In this document: positions 7,776 through 15,164 of the stretch, in pieces
Numbering within the stretch: the first letter of the stretch is position 1
Layout of the letters: each line of letters starts with the position of its first letter
NCBI RefSeq assembly: GCF_000003605.2
Contig: NW_003133372.1
Coordinates: 75,077-90,240, forward strand
Reading direction: 5' to 3'
DNA: 15,164 bases
DNA from: Saccoglossus kowalevskii
Lineage: Eukaryota > Hemichordata > Enteropneusta > Harrimaniidae
Notes under the pieces: generated by a model
What the model saw: the letters and a program-made list of their open reading frames with translations, nothing else
Told to the model about the DNA's origin: nothing
Database searches by the model: none
Made by a program: the position numbers and the translations under genes

Positions 7776-8713
7776 AAAACAAGTATGACCTGTCAATCAC
7801 CTTTACGACAGTTATCACACGGCAATGCACATCGTTTCTTCCCATGATTCCATGCACACTTCCATTTGCAGGGTTTGAGGTAATAATAATTCGGTACTAG
7901 AATTTGTTCATTGGACAAGAAAGTAAGCAAGGTAAATTTACATAATTACAGAGGATTTACTTTACGTGTAACAAGTATTTTTGTTAGATACAGGCTTGTA
8001 TGTGCTCGAATTAATAACATTATTTTTTTTCTCGTTTTTTTAAAAATTAAAACAGTGTTGACTACACAGTACTACAATTTCAATATCACAGTTAGAACTT
8101 GTTGAAAAAAGTAATTTAAAAATATCAAAACATTAATATATACATGGTTGTTTATGTTTTTGGAAATTATATACGTAGTGTTTCTTCAGCCAAAATTTTC
8201 ATATATACAGTACTTGGAATTACAATAAAGCATCTTTGCCCTTGTCTTCAATATCAGGGAATAACATGACATCTTTTAATATGTGCCTTGTCCTATTGAA
8301 TTTCAAGATGGCCGTATTGGTTACACCTCTCTTCAATACCTTATATCTATGGTGAGATATTAAAGAATTTCCAAATTTCAGCCATTCTAAATTTCAATAT
8401 GACAGTCTGGGTTTATTTTATATGTTGTACCTCAGGTAGGAATAAATTACCACTGATAATGAATTAATACTTCAGTAAATACGACGAATAGCAAATGTAA
8501 GCATATTCTCTTTATTCTTTAATGCGAGGCAAAGACTATATATGCCACTGACCTATTGATTGATTCAGAGTGAAAGCAAAACAGCTAATCATATGAGTAG
8601 CAAGTAGCTCAATAAATTACGAATAGATGGATGGATACATGTATCATTTTTTTCCCCACCTCGTTATATTATATGGAAGGGAAAATAACAGAAGAACAGA
8701 ATAATTACCCTTT
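7776..8713. other. Intergenic stretch, no gene seen
   Basis: No coding frame of note was found on either strand. One feature is an imperfect 24-base direct repeat: AATTTCAAGATGGCCGTATT at 8299 onward and AATTTCAATATGACAGTCTG at 8390 onward, 91 bases apart. The first copy contains AAGATGGCC, a match to the YY1-type word. A short GATGGATGG run lies at about 8626. Confidence 0.5.
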
Positions 8714-8743
8714 TTTTATCTTGTTTAGGTTACCAAGATAAAA
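8714..8743. repeat. Perfect 10-bp hairpin with 10-base loop
   Basis: TTTTATCTTG (8714-8723) and CAAGATAAAA (8734-8743) are exact reverse complements around the loop TTTAGGTTAC. A T-run leads into it. It lies just before an exon-like frame, and its left arm and loop also make up a polypyrimidine-AG acceptor-like word (tttttttatcttgtttag). Confidence 0.7.
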
Positions 8744-8752
8744 TACATTAGT

Positions 8753-8864
8753 CACAAATGAACAGTTAGAACTAGAACAACCTGGTGATTCAGTTATGGT
8801 TCGCCATTTGATTAGACGTTTTGTCAGAAAGAAACAACTGAGTCTATTCCACAATCATGAAAAG
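8753..8864 (+). other. Exon-like open frame ending at a strong donor
   Basis: One frame is open from a TAA at about 8740 to a TGA at about 8909. It reads TNEQLELEQPGDSVMVRHLI and then a basic stretch RRFVRKKQLSLF, ending HEK at AAAAG|GTAGGT, a strong splice donor match. The mixed, charged composition looks protein-like, but no family is recognised. The best acceptor (tttag, 8729) is followed by stops in all frames, so the exon would have to start at a weaker AG such as 8752. A chance frame of about 55 codons is quite possible here. Confidence 0.2.
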
Positions 8865-10419
8865 GTAGGTGATGTCACAGTGATAACTCTGTTGAAATGG
8901 GTCATGTGATGTAAACAAAAATCAATTAACTTGGCAAATTGTTCTGAGCTATTTAATGATTCATGTAGCTTTGTGGATTGTTAATATATCATAACGAAGC
9001 TGACCACTCATAACTTTACGTAGTTGCTATGATCGAATTGGAAAATCTAACTAAATATGTGCCACGTCATATAAAAATACAGAACTGCTGGCCAAACCCC
9101 GTAATTCCACATCCTCATCCTTATTTGATAGCTTATCAGTTGCAGAGTTGATATCCTTGGTGGATACAATGAGGCTGACAGTGCTTGCTGGTCTATTACA
9201 TGCGTACAGTGCACGTTTGCACTAAATGTGTATACAAAAAATAAACCATTTCAATATGCACGCATAAAAAACCGTCTTCTCCTACACTGTTAATATATCT
9301 GAAAGCCATAGTACAAAGTACGGATGTGCCTCACAAGACTGCAGTGGGAATTCAATAATCAATGTTTGCTTTGTCAAATATTCGGAAGCATTGCAAGGGC
9401 AAGGGTTTGGTTCCGGAGAAGATGTTTGGTCATGGAACTCATTAAATTGGTCATTGTGAGGAAACATTTGGTCCACGATACGTTGCTTGCTTTAGTAAAT
9501 ATGAGATTTCACAGTCCATCATCACGTCTATTATTACAAACACATTCAAGTCTCAGACATATCACCAACCAGCAATGCAACAATATCCATTTAGTTATTC
9601 ACGTTTATTAAACAAAGACTATCAGTTACAAGGCACAACAGTAAGTATGTTTCCGTGCCATCTGCTTTTTTTTGGGGGGGGGGAGTCCATATAGACACAC
9701 ATAACGAATAAATTATAACAGTCTCCACAAACATGGATTGTCTGTATCACATGACTGAGTATTATGCATATCACCATCAACCACTTTAAAAAATGTGTTC
9801 TCATCAGTTGAAAGGTCGTCTTCTCACGACTGACCAGGAAACAACATAGAAAATTACCCCAGTGCTATCACGGTATTTGGCATATTTCATTGAACATCCC
9901 ACTCTATATGCCTGCATACCACTGTTGACAATTCGAGATTTGACAACCACCTTTCCGAATAGCTGAAGATCGGAGTTTAAATGGCTTGTAAATCAAATGT
10001 TCTTGATAGTTTGAAAAACATTAGATCTAGTGGACTTGGTAATGAGCAGCTTAACAAGTGTCTCTGCAGGCTCAAATGGGTAAACCACCAACAGCAAAGT
10101 GTTCCGAGACGCATCACATTTGTTTGCCATGATATTGCATTGCATCGAGAATCTGCGGAAGATGATGGATCTTTGCCGCACTAGTACTTTATAGATTGCA
10201 TGAAAAAAGGTCCATTGCCGGTACTGAGCATGGGTTGACAATGCTTGCATTCCTGCAGGTCCTTTCAACATCTTATTTTGAATTTAATGTGTGTAGTATT
10301 TGATAAGCTGATACCTTGGTTATTTGCATTTGGGCATGTTAATTATGCGTGATGCCTCTGTACACCAATAATAAGAGTCATGAAAACACTAAGATAGAGA
10401 TAAAGTCCATAAACATTTC
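8865..10419. other. Intergenic stretch, no gene seen
   Basis: No recognisable protein or RNA was found. A T8-G10 homopolymer junction lies at 9666-9683. Overlapping frames at 9324-9611, 9981-10184 and 10271-9993 (minus) have no motif. The 9981 frame has an acceptable ATG context (tttaaATGG) and somewhat higher G+C but no recognised product. AACA|GTAAGTATG at 9640 is an isolated donor-like word. Confidence 0.5.
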
Positions 10420-10584
10420 ATGGCAGGGTCTATCCCCACAAAACTAAATATGCCTTATCCCCAATCGAACGTGATCTCACTTACGACAAACATGAATACT
10501 AGTGTGAAGGACGATGGCGGCATTGGACAGTTGTCGGTGGTCATTTCTGAATATGAAGACCAAGCGGACCTTAATAATGATTAG
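10420..10584 (+). CDS. Unrecognised 54-residue coding-like ORF or last exon
   Basis: This frame opens with ATG at 10420 and closes with TAG at 10582-10584. I do not recognise the product. The composition is protein-like: no runs, a Ser/Thr/Asn-rich middle (NVISLTTNMNTSVKDDGG), and an acidic tail (SEYEDQADLNND) such as is common in cytoplasmic C-termini. Many codons follow an RNY pattern and G+C is higher than in the surroundings. ATGGCAG can also be read as a splice acceptor (tttcatggcag|GG), which would make this a terminal exon starting at about 10427. The frame is open upstream for nine more codons to a TAA. A possible poly(A) signal AATAAA lies at 10942-10947. No transmembrane segment or signal peptide is present. 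Confidence 0.3.
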   Translation: MAGSIPTKLNMPYPQSNVISLTTNMNTSVKDDGGIGQLSVVISEYEDQADLNND

Positions 10585-11293
10585 AATGATACACATGTAC
10601 CAGTACACAGATTGCATTCAAAGATGAGGTGCGTTCATTTGTGTCAGTAATGGAAATAATAGGAACACATTTTCTAGGGTAAAGTGTAGACTTGTCCACG
10701 TGAAATCATGATAGATGGTGTTATTAAGAGCATAAGTTAAATATAGACTTATAAAAAGGAAAATGCACTCATAGAGTAAAGACTTTTGAAACATGAGAAA
10801 CCACGACATTTTCTCCCTCTATTCAGTAGGCTAATGTTGCACCGTCAAAATATATGATGTGTATCTCCAGTAAATTTGCATGAGAATTAACAAAACTCAG
10901 GCTATGAATTGTTCAACTGTCCCATTTGCACCAATCATTGCAATAAACATTGTTGGTAGTGCAGCAGTGGTAAATCAGTGCTAGAATGCAAGACATTCAG
11001 ACGATATGCCCGTAAATATTCATGCCATATTTGTCATCGCAGCTTATGAGAATACAAAGGGTTGATCTGGTTTGAGACAACTAGAAAAAGAATGATAAAC
11101 TTCGATTTTTAGGATTAGATCAGTGTTGCGCAAGACAGACGCACTGCTTAAAATTGGGTCAAAACACAGAGAGATTACCGTACTTATTCGAGAAGGCGGA
11201 CGCTAGAGAATGTGATTGTATTTTGGATGGTATGAATTGAAGGTTTAAAGGTTGTTTTTTTGGATTGACGATACAGAAGAACTTAGATGAATT
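10585..11293. other. Intergenic stretch with a possible repeat scrap
   Basis: No gene was seen. At 11174-11204 the words ATTACCGTACTTATTCGAG and AAGGCGGACGC resemble a dispersed repeat I have seen in animal genomes (TACCGTAnTTATTCGAG followed by AAGGCG), but this is from memory only. The minus-strand frame at 10809-10618 has no motif. Confidence 0.4.
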
Positions 11294-11617
11294 ATGGATT
11301 GCCTTATCATATTTTGCCAACTATGGCCTTACTTGCTTTCTCCAAGGTTTACACCACCCGTCAGTCATGCCTTCTTGTCTTCATCATATCCACTATTCCC
11401 TCTTGAGAATGTCATACTATACCTAGAGCGATTCGGTGTTCATGTAGATACTGCACAAATGTTATCGATCTCTAAAATGTCAAGGGGTATTGATGATATC
11501 CCACCAATAAACACTTATTGGGAAACGCTTAATAAGAGCGACTTACCAAGCGAGACATATATGGGTTATAACTTTGTTTTAACAGAAAGGAAGAGTAATG
11601 AACCTAAACTTCATTAG
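11294..11617 (+). CDS. Unrecognised 107-codon ORF
   Basis: This frame runs from ATG at 11294 to TAG at 11617. The first third is hydrophobic and low in information. From about residue 38 it looks more protein-like (NVILYLERFGVHVDTAQMLS, then DDIPPINTYWETLNKSDLPS). Pyrimidine-rich AG words at about 11346 (cttgctttctccaag) and 11406 (ccactattccctcttgag) could be acceptors, so the better part may be an exon rather than a one-exon gene. No domain family is recognised. An ORF of this length is expected about once by chance in a window with this A+T content, so confidence is low. Confidence 0.2.
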   Translation: MDCLIIFCQLWPYLLSPRFTPPVSHAFLSSSYPLFPLENVILYLERFGVHVDTAQMLSISKMSRGIDDIPPINTYWETLNKSDLPSETYMGYNFVLTERKSNEPKLH

Positions 11618-12550
11618 ATCACATTCTATTGACAAGACGGCATATCAAAAACATTTTTTTAAACTGCAGCAAGCCGATTCAATAATTTGTAACTTCCAAT
11701 TAATAAGAAATACAAACATAGGAACTGTAACTGTAATAATGGCAGTTATTATACACATATTTACAGAAATATTTTTTTTGTCAGAAACTAAATATAAAGA
11801 GTGTTTTTCTAACTTTGTTGTAACGTTTTGGCAATTCACACTTAACTACATGGTTAATAATGTATAGTGTGCATTTGAGTGTAACAACAAAGTACATTGT
11901 CAACAACAACATTACCTAATGATACATCAACCTTCAATACAAATGTTAAAACCTGAAGTAAAAGCTGGCAATCCAGGGAATCATAAAACAAAATTTGTTA
12001 CAATTGTATTGTATCTTAGGTCATCGTTAATTTGCTTCTGACGATTATATTTAGGCTTTGTGTACGATCCCATTTCATTCAGACAGTTCGCGTCGAATTC
12101 AAATTTCACAATACTGGGCATGTAATAGAAGAAAACGCACCATTATTTATCATGGAAACGATAAATCAACTAAATTATATGTCATTTAAAACAAATTTGA
12201 AGATTCATTGTAATAATAATAAATTACTATTTTTTGTCGTGATGACGAAATATTTCATTATGTGCAAAAATTACTATTTCCCACACTTCAGATATTTTTT
12301 GAAGATGCTCTGCAACACATTTTTTTCTCACTTTCAGTTGCTAAAGCAGCAATACAATGACGGATAAAATAGAATATCATCTTCAATGCGGCCAAAACCT
12401 CCTTATTGCTAATTCTTGGTAATATTTTAAAGAATAAAATCTGCACAAACGTTTAGCAAACAGAATATATATCTTCAGTGACAATGCAAATACAGTTTTT
12501 ATAGATGTGCAAAGAAAATAAATTTGACAATTGAATATGCAATTTTACAC
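11618..12550. other. AT-rich stretch before the satellite, no gene
   Basis: Open frames at 11598-11867 and 12032-12367 are rich in Phe, Ile, Asn and Lys, as AT-rich noncoding DNA gives, and have no motif. No repeat or RNA gene was seen. Confidence 0.5.
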
Positions 12551-13746
12551 CCATGTTCATCACACAAAGCCGCCAATATTCACTACACAAAGCCGCTTAC
12601 ATTCATTATACAAAGTTCCATACATTCATTATATAAAGTCGCTCACATTCATTATACAAAGTCGCTTTACAGTCGTTTTACAAAGTCGCTGATATTAATT
12701 ATACAAAGTCGCTGATATTAATTATACAAAGTCGCTCACATTCATTATACAAAGTCGCTCACATTCATTATACAAAGTCGCTCACATTCATTATACATAG
12801 CCGCTCACATTTATTATACAAAGTCGCTTACATTCATTATATAAAGTCGCTCACATTCATTTACGAAGTCGCTTACATTCATTATACAAAGTCGCTTACA
12901 TTCATTATACAAAGTCGCTTACATTCATTATACAAAGTCGCTCACATTAATTATACAAAGTCGCTTACAGTCGTTTTACAAAGTCGCTTACAGTCGTTTT
13001 ACAAAGTCGCTGATATTAATTATACAAAGTCGCTGATATTAATTATACAAAGTCGCTGATATTAATTATACAAAGTCGCTTACATTCATTATACAAAGTC
13101 GCTTACATTCATTATACAAAGTCGCTCACATTCATTATACAAAGTCGCTTACAGTCGTTTTACAAAGTCGCGTACAGTCGTTTTACAAAGTCGCTGATAT
13201 TAATTATACAAAGTCGCTGATATTAATTATACAAAGTCGCTGATATTAATTATACAAAGTCGCTTACATTCATTATACAAAGTCGCTTACATTCATTATA
13301 CAAAGTCGCTCACATTCATTATACAAAGTCGCTTACAGTCGTTTTACAAAGTCGCTTACAGTCGTTTTACAAAGTCGCTGATATTAATTATACAAAGTCG
13401 CTGATATTAATTATACAAAGTCGCTGATATTAATTATACAAAGTCGCTTACATTTATTATACAAAGTCGCTTACATTTATTATACAAAGTCGCTTACATT
13501 TATTATACAAAGTCGCTTACATTTATTATACAAAGTCGCTTACATTCATTATACAAAGTCGCTTACATTCATTATACACAGTCGCTTACATTCATTATAC
13601 AAAGTCGCTTACATTCATTATACAAAGTCGCTTACATTCATTATACACAGTCGCTTATATTCATTATACACAGTCGCTTATATTCATTATACACAGTCGC
13701 TTATATTCATTATACACAGTTGCTTACATTAATTCTACAAAGTCGA
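12551..13746. repeat. 23-bp satellite array, 52 units
   Basis: By hand count, 52 head-to-tail units fill this span with only two length changes: a 24-base unit at 12666 and a 22-base unit at 12851. Nearly all units end in ACAAAGTCGC, while the other half varies between a few types: T(T/C)ACATTCATTAT, TGATATTAATTAT and TTACAGTCGTTTT. Edge units are the most diverged, with AAAGCCGC at the left and ACACAGTCGC or AGTTGC at the right, as expected if exchange is most active in the middle. The unit is not a multiple of three, and the open frames crossing the array are by-products. There are no spacers, so it is not a CRISPR. Confidence 0.97.
12965..13447. repeat. 184-bp higher-order repeat within the 23-bp satellite
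   Basis: Eight monomers in fixed order (2 of the CAGTCGTTTT type, 3 of the GATATTAATT type, 2 of TTACATTCATT and 1 of TCACATTCATT) form a 184-bp block. Full copies lie at 12965-13148 and 13149-13332. A third copy at 13333-13447 has the first five monomers only. By eye the two full copies differ at one base (13172, g for t) and the third matches the first. Monomers within a block differ far more from each other, which is the signature of recent block amplification. Confidence 0.92.
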
Positions 13747-14230
13747 TTGAGGTTGTTTAAATTTAATAAACAATGTTGCCAGTTAATTAATATGTTCATA
13801 AATATAGAAACACAAATTTTGATTTGTTGCTCAGCAACGAATGGAGAACAAACAAAGACTAATCGTAGCAGAGGCACTTCATGATGGTGTTTTAATTTTT
13901 TTCATGAATTTGAGTTATTAGTTTTCCGAGCTCTCGTTTCGAATTTCCTGTCACAATGCTTAGAGTTTCTTCACAAACACGTGACTAATGTGCATAGTTA
14001 TTTTGTGGCGCTCGATACTCTTTTTTGTATATAAATAACACTCTAGAAGTCTTATTCGAATCACACAATAAAATCATAACAATCAACAATAAGTATGGGT
14101 ACCAAAATATACCTGACAGTTTAAGTTGTGTTAAAAAAAATTCCACAGTAACTAAAGGAAGCTATTTCATCTCATTTGCATATCAGTTAAACACTATACC
14201 AATATTACTAATTATTATTAATTATTAATT
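13747..14230. other. Spacer between the two satellite arrays
   Basis: About 480 bases of AT-rich unique sequence. It contains a chance-length frame (14025-14228) without motifs and ends in a TTATTATTAATTATTAATTA stretch directly before the next array. No gene was seen. Confidence 0.5.
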
Positions 14231-14805
14231 AGTAAGTATGTGCTGTATATCGACACAGCGAGGTATACACATGTTCTGTACGTCAACACAGTAAGTATGT
14301 GCTGTATACCGACACAGCGAGGTACATACATGTTCTGTACGTCAACACAGTAAGTATGTGCTGTATATTGACACAGCGAGGTACATATATGTACTGTGCG
14401 TCAACACAGTAAGTATGTGCTAAGTCGACACAGCGAGGTACATACATGTATTTCACGTTAACACAGTAAGTATGTGCTGTATGTCGATGCAGCGAGGTAT
14501 ACATATGTTCTGTACGTCAACACAGTAAGTATGTGCTATGTCGACACAGCGAGGTACATAAATGTATTTCATGTTAACACAGTAAGTATGTGATGTATGT
14601 CGATGCAGCGAGGTATACATATGTTCTGTACGTCAACACAGTAAGTATGTGCTATGTCAACACAACGAGGTACATATATGTATTGCACGTCAACACAGTT
14701 GGTATGTGCTGTATATCGAGACAGCGAGGTACATTTATGTACTGTACGTCAACACAGTGAGTAAGTGCTATGTCGACACAGCGAGGTACATACATGTATT
14801 TCACG
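14231..14805. repeat. 57/59-bp satellite array, ten units
   Basis: Units begin (AGTAAGTATG-type) at 14231, 14290, 14349, 14408, 14465, 14524, 14581, 14640, 14697 and 14756, the last one ending early. The first three are 59 bases. From the fourth on, lengths alternate 57, 59, 57, 59, 57, 59. Short units read GTGCTA(A/T)GTC where long ones read GTGCTGTATRTC. Shared cores are ACAGCGAGGTA and GTCAACACAGTAAGTATGTG. Short self-complementary words (GCTGT...ACAGC) recur in each unit. Frames on the minus strand through this array only translate the repeat. Confidence 0.95.
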
Positions 14806-15164
14806 AAAACTAACAAATAACCTGACATTACATGGTTTCGCTTAAGGTCTCATTCAAAACATGTCATAGGTTCCTGATTACTAACAAATGATACGTGATC
14901 ATGTTTTATTTAGTGAAAAATTATATAGGTACCTGTAGTGTACCGATCACAAGCATCGATGACTGGAATGAACTCGTAATGACAACGAATGTGCATATTG
15001 CGAAAGCACTACAGTCAATCTAGTTCCACGTCTAATTTAATTTATCTATGCTGTTTACGTTAAATACGAATTACGGAGAAATCACACACGACCTTCACAC
15101 AAGTAAACACGCCGTGCTCAAAATAATTAGATCAGAGTTCTATTTGGCCATACCTTTCTTTCTG
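14806..15164. other. Right-end unique sequence, no gene seen
   Basis: AT-rich sequence without a notable frame. The word ACTAACAAAT occurs twice, at about 14809 and 14879. Nothing else is supported. Confidence 0.5.

Noticed and set aside
9590-9660. Small exon ending at AACA|GTAAGTATG
   Set aside because: The donor is good, but no convincing acceptor lies upstream and the frame is very short.
9981-10184. 67-codon ORF with a good ATG context
   Set aside because: It has no recognised motif, and overlapping open frames on the other strand are equally long, so coding cannot be argued.
12524-12715. 63-codon ORF with repeating YTKSL-like peptide
   Set aside because: It is an artefact of the 23-bp array. 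The unit length is not a multiple of three and the frame ends after a few units.
12551-13746. CRISPR array
   Set aside because: The repeats are contiguous with no unique spacers, there are no cas genes, and the context is eukaryotic.
14283-14504. 73-codon minus-strand ORF with repeated peptide
   Set aside because: It is only a translation of the 57/59-bp satellite; the frame persists because the unit lacks stops there.

Overview
This window is animal (metazoan) nuclear DNA, most likely from an invertebrate. It is AT-rich, has no long intact gene, and contains a decayed CR1-like non-LTR retrotransposon plus three separate tandem-repeat (satellite-like) arrays. Nothing looks bacterial or phage-like: there are no operons, no ribosome-binding-site-led genes and no CRISPR. 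The species cannot be told from the sequence alone. A low-GC marine invertebrate is a guess, based on the style of the CR1-like element and its (TTA)n 3' tail.

Layout from left to right. Positions 1-129 hold two copies of a 64-bp tandem repeat that runs off the left edge. Positions about 171-2954, minus strand, are one 5'-truncated CR1/L2/Crack-type element: APE-type endonuclease, linker, reverse transcriptase with YADD box, CR1-group C-terminal region, short 3' UTR and a (TTA)6 tail. It is broken by frameshifts, one in-frame stop and several internal deletions. A 9-bp direct repeat at its two ends is a possible target-site duplication. From 3000 to about 7260 there is AT-rich DNA with no recognisable gene; a splice-flanked exon candidate (3341-3398), a tRNA-like B box (6637-6646) and small inverted repeats are all that stand out.

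The segment 7316-7630 is the most suggestive host-gene signal. On the minus strand an E-box, a CCAAT box, a TATA box and an initiator match lie in canonical order, and the first ATG downstream opens a 40-residue, six-cysteine peptide. Just upstream of this promoter candidate is a diverged 64-bp tandem duplication (7647-7775). From 7776 to 12550 there is again little, apart from a perfect 10-bp hairpin (8714-8743), an exon-like frame ending at a strong donor (8753-8864), a 54-codon coding-like ORF (10420-10584) and a 107-codon ORF (11294-11617). None of these is recognisable by family.

The right end is dominated by repeats. An array of 52 units of 23 bp (12551-13746) carries an internal 184-bp (8 x 23) higher-order repeat whose copies are almost identical. 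An array of ten 57/59-bp units (14231-14805) changes from a monomeric to an alternating dimeric (116-bp) organisation. Such a density of arrays beside a dead transposon suggests heterochromatin-like or gene-poor intergenic or intronic DNA. The genes do not form a pathway. Host coding content, if any, is limited to small unverified candidates.
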